From contig NC_065547.1 in NCBI RefSeq assembly GCF_022605725.1, positions 15,479,167 to 15,543,166 of the forward strand: a stretch of 64,000 nt of DNA. Direction: 5' to 3'. The position numbers and the translations under genes are program-made. Every line of letters begins with the position of its first letter. The stretch's first letter is position 1. This stretch comes from Anthonomus grandis grandis (Eukaryota; Arthropoda; Insecta; Coleoptera; Curculionidae). Below are positions 12,101 through 22,901 of this stretch, in pieces. Under the pieces are notes generated by a model. It was not told where the DNA came from. It was given only the letters and a program-made list of their open reading frames with translations, and did not search any database.

Positions 12101-12447
12101 GTAAGTTGCATTAGATAGGTACATAGGTATTATGCCTTTTTTCTGCCAAAACAACAAAAAAATACATAAAATCCTGTTAATAAAACCATGGACAAAACTC
12201 TAGTTTAATATTTTTTATAGCCTATAAATAGATAAATATTTTCAACAAAATATTTAGATTTAAAAATATAAAGATTTTTGTGTTTCACGCACACTTTTAC
12301 ATTCAAGTTTTTATTAGGTTTATTTCTATAAGATCCCCTATTCTACGTTTATGATGATAGTAGCCCCATGATGTAATGTTATGAAAGTATCGGTACTTAC
12401 TTGTGAAAAGATCGACTTGAATCGCCTTTTTATCAAGTTTTTGCCAT

Positions 12448-13914
12448 CCTAGCAATTAAAAGAAAATACTAAAATGTGACCTCTTTCCTTCTTAAACCAA
12501 AAATGAAAGAAAATACACAAATCCCGAATATAAACAAAAAGCCGTTTGAGAGATGACACTACGCGTATCGCTCAGGCGCTTAAGCCTCCGGTGTTGTCGC
12601 TTCAAATTTTTTAGAAGCAGTTTTAGGAATAAGAATGTAAATAATTTTGTTTTTTTTTTCGCTTTATGACATTATATTTATTCTTAAAATATGTTAATTC
12701 TATTTATACTTTTTATTTTAAATTTTCCTGTAAAACACAAATAAGTTATATTAACGTTATAATGGTTGTTAATATATAGCTAAAAATGTCCTCCGTGGGA
12801 AATGGGTGTAGACTTGACACCAGAGAATCGGCAAATATCTTGTCCTTCTTTTCTCTTGCCCCTGTGCACATGTTGGACTCAAACAAAGTTATTGTTCACT
12901 AATTCTACCCTTTTAATGTTCTCCTTTCAAAGTCCCCATGCAGTTCATCCTTATCTTGGACACTCTGTATATTTAGATAACATCAAAAAATCTTATTACA
13001 TTTCCATTTCTAAAAATATATGAGAATGAACCTCCTCTGACGTAATATGATGCTACAACATTTGTAAACTGAAATATTCATCAAATAAAAGAAAACTTTT
13101 TGGGTCATATACATTATAAATTTCTCTTTCAAAGCTCGAAATGAAAACCAAAAAAGAACGCAAAAACATCCTGAATAAATAATCAATATGCTTACGCTTA
13201 TATCGCAATACGCATTCGGCAATTTAAAAATAGAAATTTCCACGTTTTTTCTTAAAATGGATAAAAAAAAAACATTTTTCGTTACGTAGCGTGTGCAGGT
13301 GCATATAAAAATTGAAAAAAAAAATTATAACTATGCCGGCCTATAATAAAATATATAACGTGTTTTGATTTTCCGCTCGGTTTGAATGGATCGTGATTTT
13401 TCGTTAATGCGAGTTATGGAAATACGATTTTACTCATGCTTGAGGGAAAATGTACAGCAACGGGGGGAGGAAATCATGAATTATTAAACAGCATTTAATA
13501 CTGAAAAAAAATAGAAGAAAAAATGACGAAAAAGTCCTGAGTTAATGACGTTTTATGTAGCACTAATATTGGAATTTCTGTAATGTTCTACGCTCGGTAA
13601 AGCTGACTTGACTTAATAATTATTCAAATTAAAGGAACACTTTAAAGTGGCAAGTTTATTGAACGTGAGCGTAAATGTTATGAAATTAGGGTATCTAATA
13701 TTAGAGACTTGTAGCAAAAATATTTCAATAATCACAATTTAGTCGAAATAGATTATAGTAATTTTCCTTTTACAGATATATATTTTTTGGTTACTATATT
13801 TGTTTAAAACATATATATCTACTAACGAATACGTGTAGTCTCTAATTTTTTTAATTGCTTGTAGATTTAAAATGAATTAGGGAGTTAAAACCCATTAACC
13901 GTACTTTGTTTCTG
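12448..13914. other. No gene recognised
   Basis: AT-rich, with poly-T and short palindromes. Plus-strand ORF 12802-13023 and minus-strand ORF 13243-13010 have no recognisable motif. A 5' exon of the THAP gene could lie here on the minus strand, but none can be supported. Confidence 0.4.
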
Positions 13915-14384
13915 TCTCTCAATCATTTGGTTATTTAAAGTTTTATCAACATAATTTTACACCTAACAGCAGTAATGTGTTTCTAGATTTAGTATTTTCT
14001 AATGTAAAAACTCTCTCTGTATTGAAAATAAGTGGTCTCCTTCTTAACTCATGTATCCACCACTTTGCCTGTGAACGTCACCTTGAATTTTCTAGTGTTG
14101 CAGGATTAAAAGATCCTGAATATGATGAGTTGTTCTATGATTTTAGAAACGTTGTAATTTTAATATTATAACGTTTCTATAATTTTAATATTATAACGTG
14201 TTTGAATATAATTGTTGAACTCAACCATTTCCTTGCACCTGTTAACTGTCAGGATTGCTTGGCTGATCATGCCATCATTGTGTCTAATCGTTCCATTGAG
14301 ACAATATACATCAAGTTTCCCTAAATGCTTTTCCAAAGATTTCAAGAAGCTTACTAAAGATAAAAAAAATCGGCTCATATGCTA

Positions 14385-15816
14385 TACAGATCGTGTTTTC
14401 GTTCGTTACTTATAGGACACCGCATAGAGGCGACATTTTGCAACGTCGCGCGTGTTCGAGTGCCTGCGACAGCGCACCGCCTCGGCCGGCCCGAGAACAG
14501 GAATCAGGATTAGTAAACATCTGACTTTCGTGGGAGTTGCGTCGTTTGGTGACAAAATGTCCCAAAATATTTCGCAAAAATCCAGGCATTTTTAAAATAT
14601 TTATTCTAATGCGGGTTTTAGAGACATGACAATGTGTAAAACCCGCATAGAATTGTAATCTTAAAATGTTTAATATGCTGTGTTTTGCATAATGAAAATT
14701 GAAATGTTATTCTAATAAAAAATAAAATATCAACTCTGATAAAAATATAATAAAAAATCATAAATAAAACTCTAATAAACAAACTTAACAACATATCATT
14801 TTTTAAATAAAAGGCTCAAATAAACCGCCTTCTTTCTATTTGTTAAAAATTCTTTTACCCTAGCCGCGTTATGAGCAGGACAGCCATCTTGCTGAAAATA
14901 AACCGATCCCAGGTCTACATCAGGTAGGATTTGAATGGCAGGAAGAACTTGGTTTTGTAGCAACTCAAGGTAATTTTGGACGTTTAAAGTGCCATCAATA
15001 AAAAATGGCCCTATAACATTGTCGCCCAAAATACCTGTCCAGACATTCAATTTCTGAGGATACTGGGTATGAAACTGAAAACTTCTGTGCTCGTTTTCCT
15101 GAGACCAATAACGAACAATGGAAGGATTGTGTTTGCCATGTAATGGAAAAGAAGATTCATCAGAAAACAAAATATTCGTTTTCATTTGTCGTTTCCATCA
15201 TGGTTTCACAAAATTCCATTCTTCGCCACTGGTCTTCAGGAAATATTTCCTGAGTTTTTGAATACTTGAAACATTTGTACCCATATTTTTTCCAGATACG
15301 AGCAACAGTTTTATTGCTCATTCCCAGTTCCTCTCCAACACTTCTAGTGGATCGTGTCGAATCAAGTTCTAGGGTACTGCAAACCATTCCTTCCCGCCGT
15401 TCTATATCCTGGACCACTTCAACAGGTGGTTCTTGATGTTTTGTGTGGCATTTTTCATAATCTTGAAGACAAAAAGATGTCTTAAAATTTGTAACCACAT
15501 TTAAAACCGTTTTTGCACACGGAATCGGTCTATTCTCAAACGTCACTGAAAACAAATCTCTACATTGTACTGCCGAATTGCCTCTATAAAACCATTTAAT
15601 TAGTTAAACTCTTTTGGAAGGGAACAGCCATAGTGAAAAAAACACGAAAATAACGCTCAAAAATTATTAATGCAACGTGCAGTAACACAGCAAAGTGAGG
15701 TCTGCTGACTCCCGGTTCAAACAATAAAAACGAAAAATTCCGCCGCCTACAAGCCGCAACCAAGCGGTGTTGCCATTATTTTGGGTAATACGTAGCACAC
15801 GATAACACGATCTGTA
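14385..15816 (-). mobile_element. Tc1/mariner-type transposon, copy 3 (internally deleted)
   Basis: TA on both sides and the same TIRs (CAGATCGTGTTTTCGT and, as reverse complement, CAGATCGTGTTATCGT). It is about 260 bp shorter than copy 1 because of a deletion around 14835 in the transposase 3' end. It is inserted into a Jockey-like element in frame-preserving fashion at TA. Confidence 0.92.
14796..15631 (-). pseudogene. Tc1/mariner-family transposase, copy 3 (deleted, lacks third Asp)
   Basis: Contains the HTH segment (VGEELGMSNKTVARIWKKYG), ILFSDESSFPLHGKHNP and FQQDGCPAHNAARVKEFLTN. It then jumps to the terminal KKAVYLSLLFKK, so the PPRSPDLSPND block with the third catalytic Asp is absent. 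An 8-base loss just after the start (about 15620) and a frame change near 15190 add damage. Inactive by sequence. Confidence 0.85.
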
Positions 15817-17084
15817 TGTTACTGAGCTGTTTAATGAATACTATATACATTTCTCTCGCCTGAGAGCTGAATGTAAACACCTTTCACAACTTTCTTATAA
15901 TATTTTTATTAGAAGCATTGATAATGCAGTAAAAAATAATCCTTTTGGAAGTTTACAACTGACAAACATTTTAGCCATAGTTTCTCCAACTTTTTTCCTT
16001 ATGGAAATCAAGCTGCTTTCTCTGGTGAAGATATAGCAAAGTTGAAAACTTAAGCAGTATTTTTAAACTATTGTCTTATACTGATGTTTATGAAAATATA
16101 GTTCAATTGCATAATAAACTTGCTACAGGGCCTAATGGTATCCCTTCTTATTTCTTAAAAAAAAATCCATCTATCCAATCAGCTATTCCTATGTTATTTG
16201 ACTGTTTGGTTGGAAAACAGTTATCCCTAAAAAGTTATGCTGGGGACTGTAATGGTTCTGACGACGTTGTTCCCTCAACTAACTCGGGCCTTGAATTCTA
16301 GAATGCACATCTTCATTAAATTAATGAGTTCATTTGCGAAACCAAAGTCTGGATGGTTTATAGGTTTTTGCGGTGGATGCTGTCATAAGATGCATAGTCT
16401 GCAAATAGAGTAAAGGTAGTTTGACCATGTTCCCATGGCTTTTATAGAATTTGTCTCACGTTGAGTATCTGATCTATTATTCGCCTTCGAAACCGACACT
16501 GATATTCCCCAATACACCTTTCCGCAAGGAATAATCTATTTAGCAAGATGTTAGAGAGTACTTCGTATGCCACAGACAGTAGTGACATGCCTCTGTAGTT
16601 TTGACACATCTTTTTTAGGCCTTTCTTATGACTCACATCACTTATTATTACAGTTTCCTTTCATTCATTTGGCATTGTCTCTTTAGATGTGTCTAATAAG
16701 ATTCTGGATTTGGCTTTTTATATTTGCTTCTTCCACTCTGCTTGAATACCGTCTAGGCCTGGTGCCTTTCTATTTTTTAATTTTACCATGTTTTGGACTT
16801 CATATACAGAAAAGAAAAAATCACTTTTCTCTATTGTATTTTCATTCCTTACCTTTTCTAACGGGTTATCTTGCTCTTTATTAACAAATTCAACACCTGC
16901 AACTCTTCAAAATATTTGTTATCTTCCACCAAGCCAATTCTGGCTTAGAAACCTTTTTGTGCTTGTCTTATTTCTTTATGGAAGTTTCTCATTCCTGTAG
17001 ATTCGTCTATTAAAAACTAAACCTTTTATGCCTTAGCTCTTCTACATGCTCCTCAAAACAACATTTCCCCAAAACGTTCTTAAT

Positions 17085-19032
17085 ATTTATTTATTTATTT
17101 AACGGTATCCACCAATTTTACAAAAATAAAATAACACAAAAGATACTAATAATAATACAACTTAAGCTAGATAATATTAAGAAATAAATCAATCAAAGTT
17201 ACAAATTAATTTAAAGAAACCTGTTAAAGTAACGAGTCACTAATTAATTAACTAATTTAAGAGAACTCCTAAAACTGCTTAAAGAAACGTGCAAGTCAAG
17301 ACTATATCTATCAAAAGAACGTTGCATTCTAGTTATAGGATTATGCTGTCCATAAGAACTACTATTAAAATCTACATAGAAGAGTTTTTTCAGTCTAGTC
17401 AATTTTTGCGCCCGAAAATACAGCCTATTTAAAAGATAATCACAGTCAAGCCAGATATTAATTTAAAAATAAAACACAAGTCTGAATTATTACGCCTCAA
17501 CTCAAGTGAGTCCAAAAAGAGTACTGACATGACCGACTTGTAATCAGTATTACCATTAGCTAATGGAACCTTAAGTTTAAAAGAACAATTTCTTAAGAAT
17601 TTTTTTTGGACTTCTCAATATTTTCAATATGCGATTTATAAAATGGAGACCATACGGGACTAGCATACTTCAAACCAGAACGGACTAACGAACAGCACAG
17701 AACTTTATAGACAGAGCATGAGAAGTCTTGACTGTATTTAGTTATAAATCCTAGATTTCTATACGCTTTCTGAACTAACTTTTCAGCGTGAGATAAAAGT
17801 GTCAACTTAGAATCGAAAATTACTCCGAGATCCCTAACTTCCGTTACCCTTTTTTAAAAAGTAGAACCTATACTATAATCAAACAATGTAAGATTGCGAA
17901 TTCTTCCAAAAGTTATTGAATAACACTTCGGAACATTTAAATCTAAACCATTAAAGTTGCACCATTCATAGAGATTATGCAAGTCATCCTGTAACAATTG
18001 ACATTGAACATTAGAATCAATAGACAAAAACAATTTTAAATCATCAGCGAATAATAAAAATTCACAATTTCTTACAAATAATCCTATATCATTAACAAAG
18101 ATTGTAAAAAGCAACACCACATTTGACCCCTGAGGAACGCCAGATGGCACAGAGAAGCTGCTAGATAAGAAGTTATTAAGCCGTACACATTGCGATCTAC
18201 CCAGTAGATAGTCTTTTAGCCAACAAATAACATTTGATCCAAAACCCAAAGCTTGGAGCTTTGCCAGTAAAAGCGCATAATTAACTCTCTCGAACGCCTT
18301 CGAAAAATCCGTATAAACAGCATCAACTTGTGAACCCTTACCAAAAGCATTAAACAGATAATCTTCATAACATATTAAGTTAGTAACAGTGGAACGACCT
18401 TTTTGAAAACCATGTTGACTGTGAATAATAAGGCTTTTACATTGCCATGACAATTGCTTGGTTACAAGTGCATCCAAAAGTTTAGGCAAGGTTGACTATA
18501 TACAAACTCCCCGATAATTACTGACATCACTAGTATTACCAGACTTAAATATCGGCGTAATATACGAATTCTTCCAAAAAGAAGGAAATACTCCCAACTT
18601 TAAAGACAGATGGAATAAAGTGCAAATAGGCTTCGACAGAGTACATACACATTCACGAAGTAGCAAGCTGGGTATGCCATCCGGTCCCGCAAAAGTCTTA
18701 CTCTGTAAGCCAAGAATCTCGTCAAAAACCTCTTCTAAAGATAACTCTACAAATTTGACATCGAATTGATCCACAAGCCCTGTCATGTAATATTCAGGTA
18801 TTTGAAATGCATTATCAGAATATACATTTGACAAATATTTGGCAAATAAATGAACAGTATCACCAACCTCATCACTAGTTTCATCATTAAAAAACATATG
18901 TTTAGGAATAATATTTGACTTTTTAACATTGCTTACATGTTTCCAGAATAACCTAGGATTTAACAATAGATTATTCTCGGTACGAGAAATATAATCGCGG
19001 TAACACTGATCTATGAACAATGGACTGATCAT
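17085..19032 (-). mobile_element. 5'-truncated Jockey-like non-LTR retrotransposon
   Basis: The minus strand carries a reverse transcriptase and C-terminal domain and ends 3' in a (TAAA)n-type tail (plus strand ATTTATTTATTTATTT near 17083), as in many Jockey-clade elements. The endonuclease half is missing at the 5' end, the usual product of incomplete target-primed reverse transcription. Confidence 0.8.
17593..19032 (-). pseudogene. Jockey-like ORF2 reverse transcriptase (broken)
   Basis: In order from 19032: a linker with NPRLFWKHVSNVKKSN, RT motif region FAGPDGIPSLLLRECV (18690-18640), FWKNSYITPIFKSGNTSDVS NYRG, then after a stop near 18495 IIHSQHGFQKGRSTVTNL, YTDFSKAFERVNYALL, GVPQGSNVVLLF, and the active site LLFADDLKLFL (about 18060), in which both Asp residues are kept. 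After a frame change near 17850, YRNLGFITKYSQDF and LVRSGLKYASPVWSP form the RT thumb and tail. One nonsense codon and one frameshift are enough to silence it, so it is relatively young. Confidence 0.85.
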
Positions 19033-20124
19033 AGTGCTGTACTATATCATCATTTTTTTCTTTTTTGCATCTTTTCTTTGTTCTCTTGATAAATTTATTG
19101 ACAATTTATTTAATTTGCTTATATTCCATTTAATAGTGATGATTAGTTTTGATTTTAGTTTGTTATTCGCACTATTCGTCAAACCATGTTTTCTTTCTTA
19201 GGGAAAAGGTTGTGTCCCTAGGGCTTTCCTTGCACCCGTTTGAATATTTTCATAAATGACTGTCCAGGGTTGGTTCACATCATGGTATCATTATCATTAT
19301 CTATCTGACTACTCAGGGCGTCAAATTTATTGCTTATTTCTATCTGATAGGACATTTAGCTTCAAGGTATTGTACTTTATTTATGTTAAGTTTATAAGCC
19401 CGCTCCTTGAGGAGGCGGGATGGTTTTAAGTCTTTATTCTTTATTTTTGCTACATCCAAGATATGGTCGCTGTCACACTCTGCGCCTCTGAAGCTTATTT
19501 CTCAGACCACATGAATATGGTCAATTTGATTTTAGTGCGTTGGTTAGCCAATATTCACGTGTACTTGTCAATGTCTTTTCATGAAAAAAAAGTGCTCTCA
19601 TTGGATATCGTGTGGAGACTGCCTTTACCTATTGTTGAGAAGAAGATTGTTTTTTTGTCTATTTTTGTGTCTATACATACCCTAGCATAATTTTGGCATC
19701 GTACAATAGTAGCTACTGAAATATTCTTTCAACATGGTCATAGAAGTAATCCTTAAGTATCTCCGCCGCTTTCTGTGTGGGTTGTTCACGATAGCTATGT
19801 CTTTGGGGGCACTTCCAATTCTGATTACACATATGTCATTGATAGGCCTAAGTTCAAAAATAGCATGTTTTATGGAGCCGACTCCATATTTGTGCTCTGT
19901 CGAGGTCATTTACATCGTTCATACCAGTTTCCGTCCGTCGAACTTCTTGTATTAGTGCGGGTATACACGATCCGTTTTCAACGGATGCGGTAGAAACGCA
20001 TAGTAGAATATACGCGATACACACTGCGTTGAGAACGGAGATGCACTAAAAAAATTCCAAAATTTAATTGCTTTGAGTCATTTACAGAGAAATAATGTCT
20101 TTATTGCTAATAATTATTTTCATT

Positions 20125-21934
20125 GCTTAGAGACGACGCAAAAAAGTTTTATAACTATTTTAGGATGTCAGTGTCTAGGTAACTAGAACTACATCAACAA
20201 CTAAAGACATCCCTTCAAAAGAAGGGTACTTTTATGCGAAAGTGCATGCAACCTATAGAAATGCTAGCAGTTACAATTAGGTAAGTAAAACAAAAAATTT
20301 TCATTTAATTTTTTTTTTAATTACATTTTAAGTAGAAAAATCAAATGACTCTTGAGATGATGATTATCCACAGAATACGGTCATATAACTTCGCCAATGA
20401 TTTCGTAAAATTGACGGATTGAATGTTCATGTGACTTTGAAGGAACAGGTTACAACGTTTCAACTTAAGTGTTTGGCATAATGCTGAATTTTTGCTGGCT
20501 TTTGGGAATTCTCGGGAATGCGGAACTTCTGGTTGGATGCTTAGCTGGGCTTTAATGGGAAAGCGATTGGACAGGAATATTTAAATAGGAATGACTTATG
20601 CTTGAATGGGAATGACCCACGTTAAAATAAGAATGGCCCATGTTTGAATAGAGATGATTTGTGGTTGTAGTTATTGGCACGTGACTGGAATTAACTTAAT
20701 GAGCAAATTGTTGACTATATGGCATTATTTTCCTTCGTTGATAGATGTTATCGTCTGTAATACTGTGGTTTGAAATTCTAATATTTCTTCGTCGTCCAAA
20801 GAGTTAAATGAAGGAATTGTGCCTTTAAAAAAACACAAATGACGGTCGGGTGTTTCCTTCAGGGCTTGGATCATTTCTACTTCAACAGGATCCAATTTGC
20901 GTTTTTTGGGAGATTTTGTTTTAGTAACTTTGTTGCTTAATGCATTATCTTTAAGTAGAGTAGTTTCAGCTGCTTGTTCCTTATCTGATTTATCTGAATG
21001 AATAGGCTAGTGTTTGATTGTAAACTATTTTAGGTTCCACGCTTAGTCAATATTTTATTTAGAAATTTCAACTGGTCATCATAAGTGTATATTTTTGTTG
21101 TTGTTGGTCCTGTCCCTAATCTTGAAGCGCTCTTTTGTTTTTTTTATCGATTTTTTAAAAGCGTCCCGGACATTAGTTCATTTTCTTTATAACTTTTTTC
21201 CCTGCAAATAAATGCATCATTTTAATGATTCATTTAATTATTATTTTTATTATAGTTATTATCTTTTATTTTAGATATTTAGCAGGCGGATGTACTTTCA
21301 CATTACATTACAGTTATCGACTCGGAATATCTACAATTAGCAACATTGCCAAAAGAGTATGTAAATGTATTTGGTCTGTTTTGCAAGAAGAATGTATACC
21401 TAAACCTAGTAAAGAGAACTGGAAAAAGATTGTTTCAGAATTTGTAACATTTGTAATTTTGAAACAAAAAATTACCCGAAGAAGAATGTCTCGAAGGAGC
21501 AACGAATCCTAAAGTTCCCTATTTTCTTGTGGGTGATGAACCATTTGCTTTACACAAACATCATAAAGCAGTCAAAAAGAGGATTTTCAATTACCGTCTT
21601 TCGAGAGCTTGAGGATATGTAGAATGCACTTTTGGTATATTAAGTAATAAATGGAGAATTTTTCATCGTCCCATAAACTTGGATCCTGACTTAGTAAAAC
21701 GTAGACATTTAAGTTATCGTAGACATAGTAAAACTTTGTGTAGTGTTAAACAACTTTGTTATGGACAGGGACGGATTTGAAGCAGATCATACATTAAAAA
21801 TAACAGGACTACGTTATCTCTCTTAAGGAGGAACAGTACGATTGGGAATATCAACCAACAGTGTACGAAATATATTAGCTGATTACTTTTTAACTGACAC
21901 AGGTTCTGTAAAATGGCAACTAACTAAAATTTAG
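20125..21934 (+). pseudogene. PIF/Harbinger transposase 1 (broken, two exons seen)
   Basis: The first recognisable exon (about 20125-20280) reads AKKFYNYFRMSVS then ELHQQLKTSLQKKGTFMRKC and MLAVTIR, and ends at AG|gtaagt. The next exon starts after ttttag at 21275 with YLAGGCTFTLHYSYRLGIST; the join AG+A gives an uninterrupted TIR-YLAGG frame, as expected for the family. The C-terminal part, PYFLVGDEPFALHKHHK, RIFNYRLSRA and WRIFHRPINLDPD, is intact to TAG at 21934. The segment holding the first two catalytic acids is deleted near 21480-21500, and stops occur at about 20175 and 21610. The family cuts and pastes DNA with 3-bp target duplication. Confidence 0.8.
20577..20670. repeat. Imperfect 21-22 bp minisatellite
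   Basis: About four units of the form TT(G/A)AATAGGAATGACCCATG-like sequence, located downstream of the MADF stop codon on the minus strand. Confidence 0.6.
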
Positions 21935-22039
21935 TAGTATTTTGTTTATTTTTTTAGCACGCAGGTACCGATATTTATTACTTTCTTTTTTTTGTTAAAA
22001 TGCTGTGTAAATTGCTAAATGTGCTAAACGCTAAATATA

Positions 22040-22458
22040 TACAGGGTGCTCTGAAGTTAGGAAAGGGAGCTCTTAAGATAGGAAAGCAAAAACCGCTTTT
22101 CTCTATCTTAAATATTTTAAATTTTATAGCAGATCAAAATTGAAAAAAGTAGATTTTAATAATTGTCAATATTTCAGAAATAGTTTAACGCTGGAAACAA
22201 TTTGATAGATAAAATTTGTTGAAATTTTGGGGCGTTTCCGAACAATAAAAAAATAGGGTGTTTCGATTAAAACAACAAAGTTGCGTGTTATACCATAATA
22301 ATTATGGGGCATCCTGTATAGAGAAAAATGTGTTATAAGCGTTATGCATTCCAAAGCATTAAAAAAACTTTATTTTTTCATCAAACAAATTTTAATTTTT
22401 GATCACAATCACCCTGTAAGGACATATCGTCCGATTATACACTAAGTGCCACCCTGTA
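22040..22458. mobile_element. TA-flanked MITE
   Basis: Bounded by TA. The left end is CAGGGTGCTC and the right end, read inward, is CAGGGTGGCAC: a short TIR of about 8-11 bp. No coding capacity. Partial inner copies of the CCTGTA motif occur near 22316 and 22412. It resembles Tc1/mariner-derived miniature elements and lies in the MADF intron of Harbinger 1. Confidence 0.55.
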
Positions 22459-22669
22459 TATATATTCTGGCATTAAATAAATAAATAAAACAATGTAAAT
22501 ACCTAATTTTCTTAATAAATAATGTACTTACAAAAGCTGTTTTTTTCTGTGGCCTCTAGCTCCTTAAAATCCGGTCTTTATTCCAAAATGTTTCTTTCCA
22601 GGCATTTCTTGTTTCATTTCTGTCTTTATACACATCTCTTATTTTGTCCCAGATTACGGGTCTTGCTTC

Positions 22670-22891
22670 AATTTTATTTAATAAATCGCAACTCGTGTTT
22701 TTAAAAATTAATTTATTAAACACAAGAATACAATTTATGTTACAATGTTGCAAAGCTTACTTATGACTGCGCTAAGATGACTAACTACTCCTCTTTCACA
22801 TCCTCTATATATATACTTCTAAATGCTGAATAAGCTGTGACAATTATTATCTTAAACTAAACTTATATTAAGCATAAGTGGCCATATAATT
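22670..22891 (-). repeat. Errantivirus 3' LTR
   Basis: 222 bp, AATT to AATT, with no difference from the copy at 29786-30007 seen by eye. Preceded on the minus strand by a polypurine tract, AAGGAAGGGAGG (22892-22903), which would prime plus-strand DNA. Confidence 0.95.
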
Positions 22892-22901
22892 CCTCCCTTC
22901 C

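Larger units (their letters stand above)
9071..12447 (-). pseudogene. THAP-domain gene, probably the 5' half of a P-element-like transposon
   Basis: Several minus-strand exons with good splice signals fit one gene. Exon A (12447-12401, donor gtaagt) reads KGDSSRSFHK after ATG. Exon B is the THAP zinc-finger half. Exon C (9824 or 9858 to 9700), exon D (9591-9443) and exon E (9142-9071, donor gtaag) encode serine-rich then charged segments, e.g. EACLEKDNNLITLISPPYKK. The A-to-B junction keeps frame and rebuilds the SFHKLPND core of THAP. THAP domains bind DNA through a C2CH zinc finger and begin P-element transposases. Against a live gene: two stops between the ATG and KGDSS, a TGA in exon B, and unclear phase between C, D and E. 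Mariner copy 2 sits in the A-B intron. It could also be a decayed cellular THAP gene. Confidence 0.5.
13915..16230 (+). pseudogene. Jockey-like non-LTR ORF2 fragment (endonuclease end to RT start), split by mariner copy 3
   Basis: Plus-strand reading gives NVFLDLVFSNVKTLSVLK (about 13975-14030), the end of an AP-endonuclease domain. KFPKCFSKDF-type residues follow near 14330, then after the mariner insertion TELFNEYYIHFSRLRAECKH and FIRSIDNAVKNNPF, the endonuclease-RT linker. LATGPNGIPSYFLKK (16110-16170) starts the reverse transcriptase. Removing mariner copy 3 with one TA restores a continuous frame across the site (RLICY then VTELFNEYY). The rest of the RT is missing. Confidence 0.75.
16295..19954 (-). 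mobile_element. RTE-type non-LTR fragment, interrupted by a Jockey-like element
   Basis: Minus-strand RT part at 16295-17084: LLNRLFLAERCIGEYQCRF and NYRGMSLLSVAYEVLSN (16490-16620), LFADYASYDSIHRKNL (about 16350-16400), APGLDGIQAE near 16755, and RNFHKEIRQAQKGF near 16960. Endonuclease and linker part at 19033-19954: FELRPINDICVIRIGSAP (19860-19800) and LNQPWTVIYENIQTG-type residues near 19270. The two parts flank 17085-19032 in the right order, so the Jockey-like element inserted into the RTE copy. All frames are broken. Confidence 0.68.

Noticed and set aside
12802..13023. 73-codon plus-strand ORF as an exon
   Set aside because: No motif, no acceptor or donor of quality, and low-complexity surroundings.
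20577..20670. CRISPR-like array
   Set aside because: Units are imperfect, contiguous and without spacers; eukaryotic minisatellite.
22040..22458. Autonomous transposon
   Set aside because: Only 419 bp with no coding capacity; called a MITE.
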